64,000 nt of DNA from assembly GCF_026626335.1 (NCBI RefSeq), contig NZ_JAPNTZ010000014.1, positions 124,001 to 188,000 of the forward strand. The letters run 5' to 3'. Below the pieces are notes generated by a model. That model ran no database searches and was not told where the DNA came from. It was given only the letters and a program-made list of their open reading frames with translations. Both the position numbers and the translations under genes were made by a program. The DNA is from Paractinoplanes pyxinae (GTDB lineage Bacteria > Actinomycetota > Actinomycetes > Mycobacteriales > Micromonosporaceae). Shown here piece after piece: positions 16,472-25,040 of the stretch (within the stretch, counting starts at the first letter, position 1; each line of letters opens with the position of its first letter).

Positions 16472-17845
16472 ATGACTGCGACAACCGCTGCGGCCGATCC
16501 CACGGCCGTGCCGATACCGGCGGCCAAGCCGCCCCGCAACCGCTACATCGACACGCTGCGTGCACTCGCCATCGTCCGCGTCGTCGTCTACCACGCGTTC
16601 GGCTGGGCCTGGCTGACCTACGTGCTGCCGGCCATGGGCGTCATGTTCGCGATCGCCGGCTCGCTGATGGCCGCCTCGCTGGCCAAGGGCGGCGCGCGCA
16701 AGGCCGTCTGGTCGCGCATCCGCCGCCTGCTGCCCGCGCTCTGGACGTTCGCCGCCGTGGCGCTGCCGCTCATGTTCTGGCACGGCTGGTCGACCAGCGA
16801 CCCCGACCACCCGCTCCACAAGCTGAACCTGATCTTCTGGCTGTTCCCGCTCGAGGACCCGCCGGGCAGCTCGTGGGGCGAGCCGTTCTGGGAGGTGCTC
16901 TGGTACCTCCGGGCGTACCTGATCTTCGTCCTGGTCTCGCCGATCCTGTACTTCGCGTACAAGAAGCTCGGCTGGGTCGTTCTGGTCCTGCCGCTGGCCG
17001 CCCTGGCCGCGCTGCACCTGACCGGGTTCCGGCTGCCCGACCCGATCGACGGCATCATGTGGGACTTCGTCACGTACGCCGCGTGCTGGATCGCCGGCTT
17101 CGCTCACCGCGATGGCCGTTTGCACAAGTTGCCGGTGTTCGTTTGGGCGTCGGTGACGGCCGTCATCGGCGGCATCGGCCTGTACTGGCTGTTCACGCAC
17201 CCGACGGCGTGGGGCTTCGACCTCAATGAAGAGCCGATTGCGCGCACGATGTGGTCACTTGCGTTCGTTCTGATCGTTCTGCGCTTCCGGCCGACGCTCG
17301 CGGTGCTCGACAAGGCCAACTACAAGTGGCTGTCCGAGTCGGTGCGGGTCATCAACGCCCGCGCCATCACGATCTACCTCTGGCACTTCCCGCTGATCAC
17401 GCTGGGCGCGCTGGTGCTCGAGCACTACCAGGTGCCGTGGGCGACGTTCCAGTACATCGTGTGGATGCTCGTGCTCGAGACGGCCATGGTGCTGGTCGCG
17501 GTGCTGCTGTTCGGCTGGGTCGAGGACGTGTCGGCCAAGCGCAAGGCGTCCCTGTGGCCGGCTGCTTCGCCGGCTCTGGCCGGTGCGGGCGCCCCGGCAG
17601 TGGCGGTTGCCGGCGCTTCGGTCACCCCGGCTGCGTCGGTCGCGGTTTCCCCGCGTACGGCGGAAAACCCGGCCGCCGGTCGGTCGGTGAACCCGGGCTA
17701 CGGAGCCGGCGTGAGCGTCGACTTCCACAGCGCGGCCGCGCCACCCGCCGAGCCGGCGGCGCCGCGCAGCGGAACTGTGTACGGAAGCCGGGCCAGCGGG
17801 GCTGCCCGCGTGCCCGGCTCCGATCCGGAGAACCCGCCCCGCTAG
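16472..17845 (+). CDS. acyltransferase-3 family membrane protein
   Basis: 457 aa. Begins with the acyltransferase-3 signature RYIDTLRALAIVRVVVYHAF (about 28-47, catalytic-type His in YH), followed by about ten membrane helices up to residue 365, as in O-acyltransferases that modify exopolysaccharides, macrolides or lipids. The last 90 residues are a cytoplasmic Ala/Pro/Val-rich low-complexity tail. GGAGG 8 bases upstream fixes ATG at 16472; a GTG 18 bases upstream would overlap that site. The donor and acceptor are unknown. Its TAG shares a CTAG tetramer with the convergent lysyl-oxidase-like gene. Confidence 0.85.
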   Translation: MTATTAAADPTAVPIPAAKPPRNRYIDTLRALAIVRVVVYHAFGWAWLTYVLPAMGVMFAIAGSLMAASLAKGGARKAVWSRIRRLLPALWTFAAVALPLMFWHGWSTSDPDHPLHKLNLIFWLFPLEDPPGSSWGEPFWEVLWYLRAYLIFVLVSPILYFAYKKLGWVVLVLPLAALAALHLTGFRLPDPIDGIMWDFVTYAACWIAGFAHRDGRLHKLPVFVWASVTAVIGGIGLYWLFTHPTAWGFDLNEEPIARTMWSLAFVLIVLRFRPTLAVLDKANYKWLSESVRVINARAITIYLWHFPLITLGALVLEHYQVPWATFQYIVWMLVLETAMVLVAVLLFGWVEDVSAKRKASLWPAASPALAGAGAPAVAVAGASVTPAASVAVSPRTAENPAAGRSVNPGYGAGVSVDFHSAAAPPAEPAAPRSGTVYGSRASGAARVPGSDPENPPR

Positions 17846-19335
17846 CCCTTGATGCCGTTGACCGGTGGCACCGTGAGCGTCCGCTTCTTCGCGGTGCCGC
17901 CGAGCACAATCTTGCGCAGTGCGGTGTTGTTCGTTGCGCTCAATTCGCTCAGTTTGCCGGCCGGGTTGGCCTTCACCTGGATGTAGTACGTGCCGTTGGG
18001 CAGGCCGGTGATGTCGAACGACTGCCCCGGCCGGTCCTGCGTGTAGGTGTCGCCGTTTCCGATGTCGAGCACCTCGCGCACGCCGACCGAGTTCTCCAGG
18101 CCGCACGACGTCTCGAGATCGGTGTTCAGCGGCCGCCACTTGGCGAGCGGGATCGTGTAGTCCACCTGGTCGGTGTTGGCCAGGCAGAACGCTTCCTTGC
18201 CGCTACGCACCGCCAGCTTCTGATCCGACCGCAGCAGGTTGTACTGCGCGAAGTCGGTGAAGTGCCAGTGCTGGTGCCCGGCCCTCGCGTCCCACTCCAT
18301 CGTGCCGGCCGGGGCGGCGCCGACCTGGTTGCCCTGGGCGTCGAAGAAGTACTGGTACGCGTCCATCAGGCCCTGGCCGCTGCGGCGGAAACCGTCGACC
18401 AGCAGCGGCGAGTTGCCCGCGTTCCACACCGTCGCACCGAAGTTGACGTACCACTTGTTCTTGGCGCCCTGCGAGATCGAGATACCCCACGCGGGCAGCG
18501 AGCGCAGGTCCGGCTTCGGTCCGTTGGCCGGCGCCTTCGCGGCGGCGGGCCGCTTGGCCGCGACCCGGTACTCCGGCCGGTAATCGGACACCTGTGGCCC
18601 ATGATGTGCGTGGTCCTGCTCGTTCGTGAGCGATTTCTCGCTGAACTCGCCCTTCTTGACGGTCAGATTGAGCGATACGGACGCGTCCTTGAGCGCGATG
18701 CCGAACGCCTTCCGGTACGCCTCGTTCACCGTGACGCCGACCGTGTACTTGCCGACGGGCAGGTCGAACAGCTTGCCGGTCGGAGGCGCGTCCTCGGTCG
18801 AGGCGGCCCATCCGGCCTGGATGCCCCACACCGACCCGAGAGTGAACGGGTTTCCCTCATTGCACATGAGCGGATACGGCGTCTGCGCCGGCGCGTCCGG
18901 GCGGGTGCGCACCGAGTCGTACGTGTTCGGACAGAAGTTGGTCGTGTAGAGCCGGATCACCTTGCCCTTGGCGTCCTTGATCGTGACGGTCGAGAAGCGC
19001 TTGAGCCCGGACATGTCCGGGACGTTGGCGGCCGGCAGCCGCTTGTTGCCGCTCTTGCTGACCGCCTCGGCGATGATCGGCTCCGCGTACGACTTGCGCT
19101 TCGCGCGCACCTGGATCGGTTCCTGCCCGGCGACGACGTTCAGGCCGAGGTCGAGGCTGACCGCGAATTGATCGCCGGCGTCGTATCGCTCAGCCGTGAC
19201 GTTCTTGCCGGCCGCCATCAACCGCGGCCCGGCCGGCGCCGCGGCCGCATCCGCGACCTGGATCCCCACCACGGCCAGCGTCGCGGGCATGACTCCCGCC
19301 AGCGCCGCCAGCCCCCACCTTCGAGCTCGACTCAC
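17842..19335 (-). CDS. secreted lysyl-oxidase-like copper protein
   Basis: 497 aa. Sec signal peptide at 1 to about 32 (MSRARRWGLAAL, cleavage near ADA-AA). The C-terminal half (about 290-497) is lysyl-oxidase-like: GHQHWHFTDFAQYNL gives the H-x-H-x-H copper-binding motif, and KEAFCLANTDQ and YIQVKANPAGKL follow as in this family. The N-terminal half is a beta-rich region of unknown role. Lysyl oxidases oxidise peptidyl lysine to allysine; the bacterial role, perhaps wall or matrix crosslinking, is inferred. Start GTG at 19335 with a GGGGGAA site upstream. Convergent with the acyltransferase gene and divergent from the lectin gene. Confidence 0.82.
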   Translation of the reverse strand: MSRARRWGLAALAGVMPATLAVVGIQVADAAAAPAGPRLMAAGKNVTAERYDAGDQFAVSLDLGLNVVAGQEPIQVRAKRKSYAEPIIAEAVSKSGNKRLPAANVPDMSGLKRFSTVTIKDAKGKVIRLYTTNFCPNTYDSVRTRPDAPAQTPYPLMCNEGNPFTLGSVWGIQAGWAASTEDAPPTGKLFDLPVGKYTVGVTVNEAYRKAFGIALKDASVSLNLTVKKGEFSEKSLTNEQDHAHHGPQVSDYRPEYRVAAKRPAAAKAPANGPKPDLRSLPAWGISISQGAKNKWYVNFGATVWNAGNSPLLVDGFRRSGQGLMDAYQYFFDAQGNQVGAAPAGTMEWDARAGHQHWHFTDFAQYNLLRSDQKLAVRSGKEAFCLANTDQVDYTIPLAKWRPLNTDLETSCGLENSVGVREVLDIGNGDTYTQDRPGQSFDITGLPNGTYYIQVKANPAGKLSELSATNNTALRKIVLGGTAKKRTLTVPPVNGIKG

Positions 19336-19565
19336 GATCGTTCCCCCATTGGCCCGTACGAAATGAATGTGGGCCTATGAGATCGGGTGACCTGTGAGCT
19401 AGCTGTGAGCCCGGCCCCGACGAGGGTCGAATCAGCCATGTCTTGTCGGCGATCCGACCGTCTGAGCGGGCGAGACGGCGACGAGAGCCGACCGACAGTG
19501 GATCGAGAGCCGACTTTCCCATACTCGGTGCACCACAAGATCTATGCCGGAAATGGAGCAGTCAG

Positions 19566-20102
19566 TTGAGCCGACGCAAGGTGCTCGCCGCCCTCACGTC
19601 CGTCCTGACCGCGGTCGCGCTGGTGCCCGCCGCGACCGCACAGGCGAACCCGAACGACGAGTGGATCCGTCTCGTCAACGACTGGGGGTTCTCTCTGACC
19701 TCCCTCGATGAGGGCAACGGAACCCGAGCCGTCCAGGGCATCGAGATTCCCGTCCCCGGAACACAACCGTCGTACATGCAAGCCTGGAAGAAGGTGTCCG
19801 ATGGTGGCTTGTTCCGGTTCCGAAGCGCCAGAACCAAGCACCAGTACGCGCTCACGGTGAACAGCGGAGTGGACTGGGTGAACAAACCGGTCAACGTCTA
19901 CACCGACACGCCGGGCGACCCCGACCAGATCTGGCGGGCGATCCCGATCCCCGGAACCGCCCGGTACGAGCTCAAGAACCCGGCCAGCGGCAAGTGCCTC
20001 GGCTCCCCGGGGGACGTCCATGACAGCGGCGACCCGCTCTATGTCCTGGCGTGCAACAAGAACATGAAGAGCCAGCGCTGGTGGTTCAAGACCGACGGCT
20101 GA
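19566..20102 (+). CDS. secreted ricin-type (beta-trefoil) lectin-like protein
   Basis: 178 aa. Signal peptide to about residue 27 (MSRRKVLAALTSVLTAVAL, ATAQA-NP). The mature part is a partial beta-trefoil: FRFRSARTKHQYALTVNSG, QIWRAIPIPG, YELKNPASGKCLGSPGD and QRWWFKTDG, with the QxW-type motifs and a Cys pair. It probably binds sugars outside the cell; no catalytic domain is attached. Start TTG at 19566, chosen because the signal peptide begins there and TGGAG lies about 8 bases upstream; the nearby ATG at 19553 is out of frame. A CATACT -10-like box lies about 45 bases upstream. Confidence 0.75.
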   Translation: MSRRKVLAALTSVLTAVALVPAATAQANPNDEWIRLVNDWGFSLTSLDEGNGTRAVQGIEIPVPGTQPSYMQAWKKVSDGGLFRFRSARTKHQYALTVNSGVDWVNKPVNVYTDTPGDPDQIWRAIPIPGTARYELKNPASGKCLGSPGDVHDSGDPLYVLACNKNMKSQRWWFKTDG

Positions 20103-20154
20103 TGCGCCTGTGCCTATGGGGCCGGCGCCTCCGGGGCCGGCGCAACGATTGGTC

Positions 20155-20610
20155 TCAGCGGGCCGCGACCGCCGGGGCTTCGGCGCGCTGGATCAGGCGT
20201 ACGACATAAAGCAGCAGGAGGGCGAGCACCACTTCGATGCCTAGCCCGGTGCCGACGCCTCCAGCTTCGAGCAGCGAGAAGTTGTCGAAGTGGGTCACGT
20301 GGAACAAGAAGTGTGTCGCCACGTACACCAGATAGCCAACCAGCGACGTCAGGGCGACCTTGTTGTCGAGGGTCACGGCGGCGATGTAGAGGGTGGCGCA
20401 AAGCGCCAGGCCGAGGCCGCCGACGTCGGAGACCAGGTGCTGGTTGTACGGCGGGTCGAGCTCGACGGTCGGGAAGTTGTCGTAGAACGAGCGGGAGAAC
20501 ACGTACTGCCACAAGCTGACGAACGTTTGCAGGCCGGCCAACGTGAACAGGCCGCCGCGCAGCCACTTCTTCATGGTGTGCACGGTGGTGTCGGAAGATC
20601 CAGTAGTCAT
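20155..20610 (-). CDS. four-helix membrane protein of unknown function
   Basis: 151 aa with four hydrophobic helices (about 15-35, 58-80, 85-105, 118-140). HFLFHVTHFDNF in the middle puts three histidines at a loop or helix end. I do not recognise a functional family; the layout resembles small DoxX-like or DUF membrane proteins. Start ATG at 20610; an internal ATG (MKKWLRGG) is a possible alternative. The 52 bp downstream hold a directly repeated GGGGCCGGCGC. It is in the same direction as the next gene but starts 37 bp beyond that gene's stop. Confidence 0.65.
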   Translation of the reverse strand: MTTGSSDTTVHTMKKWLRGGLFTLAGLQTFVSLWQYVFSRSFYDNFPTVELDPPYNQHLVSDVGGLGLALCATLYIAAVTLDNKVALTSLVGYLVYVATHFLFHVTHFDNFSLLEAGGVGTGLGIEVVLALLLLYVVRLIQRAEAPAVAAR

Positions 20611-20646
20611 GCCTGAAGGACTATCGGCGGCCGCTATTCGTGACAG

Positions 20647-21726
20647 CTACCGCTTCCGAGCGCGCCGCGTGAGCACGAGGACGGCGGCCAGGGCGACTCC
20701 GATCAGGGCGACGGCGCCTGCCACGACGGCGATGTAGTTGAAACGCGGCTGGTCGTCCGGCGCGGCAACCACGGTCGGTTGCGGGCTGGCAGGTGCGGCT
20801 TCCGACGGCCCTGCGCCGGAGGACGGCGATGTTGCGGGGGAGGGCGACGGGGTCGCCGCCGGGCGGTCGGGCAAGGGATAGCGGAGGATGACCGGCGGTG
20901 TGCCGTCGCCGGACGACTCGGAGACGGTCAGCAGCGAGCGGCCGTCGGCGCTGTAGGTGACGGACTCGCCCTGCGGCTCGTCAGGCAGGGCGATCTGCTT
21001 GGGCTTTCCGGTGGTCAAAGCCTTGATCACATCGCCGTCCGGTACGTCGTACTCGAACGCGTCGGCGTAGGTGCGCAGGACGACGTGGCGCCCTTCGGGC
21101 GAGGTGGCGCCGCCGGTGACGACCGCCCGGCCCAGGAACGAGAACGGGTTGCTCGTGCTGGTCAACGGAACGGTCACCTCGCCCGCCTTGCGCATCGGGG
21201 TGGTGCCGCCGCGCTTCAACGCTCCGGCCGGCTCGTACAGGCCGGCCGTCCCGCCGCTCTTGGTGACGATGACCGGCGCGCCATCGGGCGCGATCAGCAC
21301 GGCCTCGGCGTCGTGAGCGCCGTCCGGATATGTCAACCGGTAGAGGGTCGGTGTCTTGGCGCCCGGAGCCAGCCTCCACAGCGCGACCGTGCTGCGGCTC
21401 TCGCTGTTGTCGCCGATGTCGGCCACCCACAGCGTGCCGTCGGCCGCGCGGCCCAGGTCTTCCGTGTCGCGCGGCCGCGTCGGGTAACGCACAGTTTTCG
21501 TCACCTTGCACGAGCCGTTGAGGAAGAAGATCCGTCGCCGGTCGGCGAAGTCGGAACCGTCGTTGACGACCACAAAACCGTCGCCCACGGCCACCAGACC
21601 TGACAGTTCGTCCAACCGTTGGTCGCGAATCGTGCACACTCGCGCAGGATCGGCCATGGCGAAGGCCGGCGGCGGCGCAACCAGCGCCATGATGGTCGTC
21701 GCAAGGACAAGGACTGTTGTGCGCAC
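20647..21726 (-). CDS. secreted, membrane-anchored beta-propeller-like protein
   Basis: 359 aa. Signal peptide at 1 to about 24 (VRTTVLVLATTIM, AFA-MA). Central region of repeated blades (LWVADIGDNSESRS, DAEAVLIAPDGAPV, GRHVVLRTYADAFEYDV, YSADGRSLLTVSE), a Pro/Ser/Ala linker at about 285-320, one C-terminal membrane helix (about 330-352) and a basic RRARKR end. The plan is a wall-spanning surface protein with an outer propeller; the ligand is unknown. Start GTG at 21726. It is divergent from the LacI gene with only 24 bp between start codons, so the two promoters must overlap each other's coding regions. Confidence 0.75.
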   Translation of the reverse strand: MRTTVLVLATTIMALVAPPPAFAMADPARVCTIRDQRLDELSGLVAVGDGFVVVNDGSDFADRRRIFFLNGSCKVTKTVRYPTRPRDTEDLGRAADGTLWVADIGDNSESRSTVALWRLAPGAKTPTLYRLTYPDGAHDAEAVLIAPDGAPVIVTKSGGTAGLYEPAGALKRGGTTPMRKAGEVTVPLTSTSNPFSFLGRAVVTGGATSPEGRHVVLRTYADAFEYDVPDGDVIKALTTGKPKQIALPDEPQGESVTYSADGRSLLTVSESSGDGTPPVILRYPLPDRPAATPSPSPATSPSSGAGPSEAAPASPQPTVVAAPDDQPRFNYIAVVAGAVALIGVALAAVLVLTRRARKR

Positions 21727-21750
21727 GATGACCGATTTAACATCCTGGTC

Positions 21751-22755
21751 ATGAGTCGCCCGACCATTTACGACGTGGCGCGCGAGGCGGGAGTGGCCGC
21801 CTCGACGGTTTCGCGTGCCTACGCGCGGCCGGGGCGGGTCAACGCGGACACCGCGCGGCGGATCTTCGAGGCGGCCGAAAAGCTCGGATACCGTACGGCG
21901 AACGCTCTTCAACCGCGTGCGGGCGCCGTGCAACACGCGATCGCGCTGGTGGTCGCCGACGTCACGAACCCGTTCTACGGCGACATCATCAAGGGCGCCT
22001 ACGAGGCCGCGCGCGAGGCGGGCTATCAGCTGATCCTGTCGCACACCAACGAGTCTCCCAAGGTCGAGCGACAAACGATCGAGCAGGAGCTGGCCCAGGT
22101 CGACGGGGTGGTCATCGCCAGCTCGCGGATGACCGATTCGGCGCTGCGCATGGTGGCCAAGCAGAAGGCGGTCGTGCTGCTCAACCGGATCATCCCGGAG
22201 GCCAACTGTGTGCTCAACGACGCCGAACGCGGGATCCGGCGGGCCGTCGAGCATCTGGCCTCGCTCGGGCACGACAAGGTCACGTACGTGGCCGGCCCCG
22301 AGACGAGCTGGTCGGACGGCGTCCGATGGCGCGCACTGCGCCAGGCCGCGTCGGAGCTCGGCCTCGAAGCGCGCCGGATCGGACCGTACGAGCCGACGGT
22401 CCTCGCCGGTCTGAGCGCGGCGCTGCGCGTGGTCGAGACCGACGCCACGGCCGTGCAGGCGTACAACGATCAGCTCGCGATCGGCATCGTCAAAGGCCTT
22501 TCGCGGCTGGGCGTGACCGTTCCCGATCAGGTCAGCGTGGTCGGCTTCGACAACATCATCTTTGACGAGCTGGTCGAGCCGCAGCTGACCACGATCGCGT
22601 CGCCGCTCTACCGCATGGGGTTCACGGGCGTGCAGAACTGCATCGCAGTCGCCCAGGGGGCCAAGCCGAGCGGGCGGCCCCTTGTGCTGCCCGTCCGGCT
22701 GGTGGTGCGTGGCTCGACCGCTCAAGTACGACGGTTGAGCGTCCGGCCACGTTGA
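21751..22755 (+). CDS. LacI-family transcriptional regulator of the sugar-acid locus
   Basis: 334 aa. N-terminal LacI HTH (TIYDVAREAGVAASTVSRAY, residues 5-24) with hinge helix, then a periplasmic-binding-protein-like effector domain ending YNDQLAIGIVKGLSRLGV and VSVVGFDNIIFDEL. It sits at the edge of the sugar-acid operon and is the only regulator gene between 21.7 and 36.9 kb, so it is the likely controller of the TGGCAA-N4-TTGCCA operators; however, those lack the central CG common in LacI operators, so the link is not certain. Start ATG at 21751 without a visible Shine-Dalgarno (possibly leaderless). Convergent with the larA-like gene. Confidence 0.88.
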   Translation: MSRPTIYDVAREAGVAASTVSRAYARPGRVNADTARRIFEAAEKLGYRTANALQPRAGAVQHAIALVVADVTNPFYGDIIKGAYEAAREAGYQLILSHTNESPKVERQTIEQELAQVDGVVIASSRMTDSALRMVAKQKAVVLLNRIIPEANCVLNDAERGIRRAVEHLASLGHDKVTYVAGPETSWSDGVRWRALRQAASELGLEARRIGPYEPTVLAGLSAALRVVETDATAVQAYNDQLAIGIVKGLSRLGVTVPDQVSVVGFDNIIFDELVEPQLTTIASPLYRMGFTGVQNCIAVAQGAKPSGRPLVLPVRLVVRGSTAQVRRLSVRPR

Positions 22756-22807
22756 GCGTTTGTTGAGCGTTCTGCGCGTTCGCTCAAAGTGGTGCGCGTT
22801 CGCTCAG
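22751..22807. terminator. nested inverted repeats between convergent lacI and larA-like genes
   Basis: TTGAGCG at 22752-22758 and 22763-22769 faces CGCTCAA at 22781-22787 and CGCTCA at 22801-22806. The inner pair makes a 7-bp stem with an 11-base loop; the outer pair can extend or replace it. TGCGCGTTCGCTCA is also directly repeated. It is well placed as a two-way terminator, although the multiple half-sites could instead bind protein. Confidence 0.6.
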
Positions 22808-22809
22808 TT

Positions 22810-24108
22810 TCAGCGGCCGGTCAGCCGGAACAGCACTTCGCCGGCCCGGGGGACGACCATGGTGTCCGGGTCGGCCGTGAACGCCGCGATGTCGATGGTC
22901 GCCGGGTCGCGATAGCCGAGGTTGACCGCGCGGCACACCTCCTCGGGGATGCCGGTCGCCAGCGTCACCTGAACGCGCAGCTTCTCCACGCCGGTTTCGG
23001 GGTCGTACGTGCCGGCTCCGCGCAGATGTGTCGAGTGCGCGAGAACGCCCCAGTGGATGTGCTCGAACCTGTCCCACTGCTTCACGAAGTAGTCGCGGCA
23101 GTGATAGCCGATCTCGTGGATCTGCGGGTGGCTGGTCGCGATCTCGGTGATGTGCGGCGCGTACAGAATGACCTCGCCGCCGTCGGCCACCACCGGCTCG
23201 ACCTTGTAGAAGCCCTTGGCGCCGGTCCAGATCTCGTCGTACATCGCCGGAACGATCGAGAGCACCCGGTTGACGGGCCTATCCAGGTATGTCACGTGGG
23301 TGGCCGCGCTGATCTCGGCGGCGCTGGCCCACGACGCGATGCAGTCGCCGAACGAGATCGAGTGCAGCGCGCTGCTGCGGTCGCCCTCGGCCAGCCCCGG
23401 CACGTCGGGGTCGTCGGCCGTCTCCGCGGTGACGACACAGAACGCGTACGTCTCGGCCGGGATCAAGGCGGCGCCGTCATTGATCAGGGCCCGTACGGGC
23501 GTGAGTCCCGTCGTCCCGATGATCTCGGCCGAGGTGATGAGCGCGCCCAGCCAGTGCGACACGTCGATGATCTGCTGCCCGGCCACACCCGGGAAGAAGT
23601 ACTTGTTGCCGCCCGACATGCCGACAACTTCATGCGGCAGCACGGGCCCGACAACAATCGCCACATCGTGTTCGACGACTGCGCGATTGAGCAGAACCGG
23701 AACATCACCGTGCATCCGGCCGTCCGAAAGTTGCTCGATCCGCTCACTCGGAATCGTTCCGAGGTTGGCAAACGTCGACGGCTTCCACCACTCGTGGTTG
23801 ATCACCTCGGTGTCCGGATAGACGCCGACGTGCTCAGCCAAAGCCTCGTCCGACATCGCGCCGTGCGTTCCCAGCGCGATCACCACGGTCAGCCGGGACA
23901 CCCGCCCGTGCAGCGCCTTGTGCACAGCTTCGACGAGCAGGGGCAGCGGGCAGGTGCGCGTCGCGTCCGGCACGAGCAGGCATACGCTCCGCCCGTCGAG
24001 GTCGAGCCCGGCCAGCTGTGCCCCCACGAACTCGCGTACCTCGGCCTCACCGAGAATCCGGTCGGCGCCACCCACCCGGGCGGCCGGCCCGGTCACCACA
24101 GCAGTCAT
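22810..24108 (-). CDS. larA: LarA-family nickel-dependent hydroxyacid racemase/epimerase
   Basis: 432 aa. LarA catalytic features in order: D48-A-T-R51, H82 in GTHG, H159 in GPVLPHE, K169 in SGGNK (the Lys that binds the pyridinium-dithio nickel cofactor in lactate racemase) and H185 in DVSHW (Ni ligand position). The family races or epimerises alpha-hydroxyacids, including lactate, malate and, in some members, aldonates (gluconate/mannonate). Last gene of the sugar-acid operon, overlapping the upstream TIM-barrel gene by ATGA, which fixes the start at 24108. Cofactor genes larE-B-C lie 10 kb away in the same locus. Given UxaC and a UxuB-like enzyme nearby, D-mannonate/D-gluconate is my proposed substrate pair; lactate is unlikely. 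The symbol denotes family, not substrate. Confidence 0.82.
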   Translation of the reverse strand: MTAVVTGPAARVGGADRILGEAEVREFVGAQLAGLDLDGRSVCLLVPDATRTCPLPLLVEAVHKALHGRVSRLTVVIALGTHGAMSDEALAEHVGVYPDTEVINHEWWKPSTFANLGTIPSERIEQLSDGRMHGDVPVLLNRAVVEHDVAIVVGPVLPHEVVGMSGGNKYFFPGVAGQQIIDVSHWLGALITSAEIIGTTGLTPVRALINDGAALIPAETYAFCVVTAETADDPDVPGLAEGDRSSALHSISFGDCIASWASAAEISAATHVTYLDRPVNRVLSIVPAMYDEIWTGAKGFYKVEPVVADGGEVILYAPHITEIATSHPQIHEIGYHCRDYFVKQWDRFEHIHWGVLAHSTHLRGAGTYDPETGVEKLRVQVTLATGIPEEVCRAVNLGYRDPATIDIAAFTADPDTMVVPRAGEVLFRLTGR

Positions 24109-25040
24109 TCCTCGATCCTGCCTGCCAGCGCCCGCCGGGCCCACTCGAACGACATACGATGCGACTCGAGTTTCGAATCCACGCTCGGCTCGTCCACCTC
24201 GATCATGAAGTCGCCGTCGTAGGACGCCGGGATGGCCTCGAGCACGGCGTCGAAGTCGACCACGCCCAGCCCCGGCTCGGCCCAGAGCCGCTTCGACGCC
24301 GTCTTTTCCCGGTACGAGCCACCGGCCTTGCCGCTGCCGGTGCCCTCGCTGCCCTGCGCGTCACCGCTGTCTTCCTGCGCTTCTTCGCCGTCTGCACCGC
24401 CGGCCAGATAGTCGGGGAACACGTCCTTGATGTGGATGCCGCCGAGGCGGTCGGCGTAGCGCCGGATGAACGGCGCCGGGTCGATGCCGGCCCAGCGCAG
24501 GTGCCCGGTGTCCGGCCCGAAACCGATCACGTCGGGACCGAGGTCGTCGAGCAGCCGGGTGATCTCGTGCTCGGTCTCGAAGACGCCGCCGACGTGCGAG
24601 TGGTGCAACGGCCGCAGACCCTCGGCGGCCAGCGCCCGGCACACCGCGCCGCACATGTCGATCGCCTGGCTCAGGCGGCCCTCGTCGAACGCCGCCCCGA
24701 CAGCGGGTTGTTCGATGCGTGCAGGAACGCTCATCGACGACACCATCGTGCGATCGAGGCCGAGCGCGACCTGCGTGGCCGCGAACCGCTTGGCCTTCTC
24801 CACCTCGTCGCCGACCTTGACCGTGTCGTCGAACGGCGAGTTGAACAGGCTGAGCGACGGCGACAACCCGTACCGGCCGATCCACGCCCGGTACTCGTCG
24901 GCCGTCATGTCCTCGGGAACGTCCGCCTTGACCGCGGTGAACCCGATCGCATGGAAGTCGCCGAACGCTTCGTCGAGCACCTCCCGCGTCTTGCCGGCCG
25001 TGGCCCAGTAGGGGATGGGATTCGCGGCGATCCTGCTCAT
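24105..25040 (-). CDS. xylose-isomerase-like TIM-barrel sugar isomerase/epimerase
   Basis: 311 aa, AP-endonuclease-2/sugar isomerase fold (PF01261 type). Metal-site residues: E155 region (GGVFETE), D177 in GPDTGH, H203 in GIHIKD, and E in FMIEVDEP near 284. Probable role: isomerisation or epimerisation of a sugar or keto-sugar, or cleavage of a keto-glycoside. An acidic, Gly/Ser/Glu-rich insert at residues 213-245 (bases 24306-24404) interrupts the barrel after HIKDVFPD, where family members have a short loop. ATGA overlaps on both sides tie it to the oxidoreductase upstream and the larA-like gene downstream. Confidence 0.8.
   Translation of the reverse strand: MSRIAANPIPYWATAGKTREVLDEAFGDFHAIGFTAVKADVPEDMTADEYRAWIGRYGLSPSLSLFNSPFDDTVKVGDEVEKAKRFAATQVALGLDRTMVSSMSVPARIEQPAVGAAFDEGRLSQAIDMCGAVCRALAAEGLRPLHHSHVGGVFETEHEITRLLDDLGPDVIGFGPDTGHLRWAGIDPAPFIRRYADRLGGIHIKDVFPDYLAGGADGEEAQEDSGDAQGSEGTGSGKAGGSYREKTASKRLWAEPGLGVVDFDAVLEAIPASYDGDFMIEVDEPSVDSKLESHRMSFEWARRALAGRIEE

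Noticed and set aside
20117..20150. Directly repeated GGGGCCGGCGC after the lectin gene as a terminator or sixth repeat array
   Set aside because: Only two short copies, and the GC-rich self-complementarity (GCCGGC) gives no clear single stem.
24105..24108. Lactate racemase as the function of the LarA homologue
   Set aside because: Family membership is clear, but lactate does not fit the uronate import and conversion genes around it; kept as family name only.
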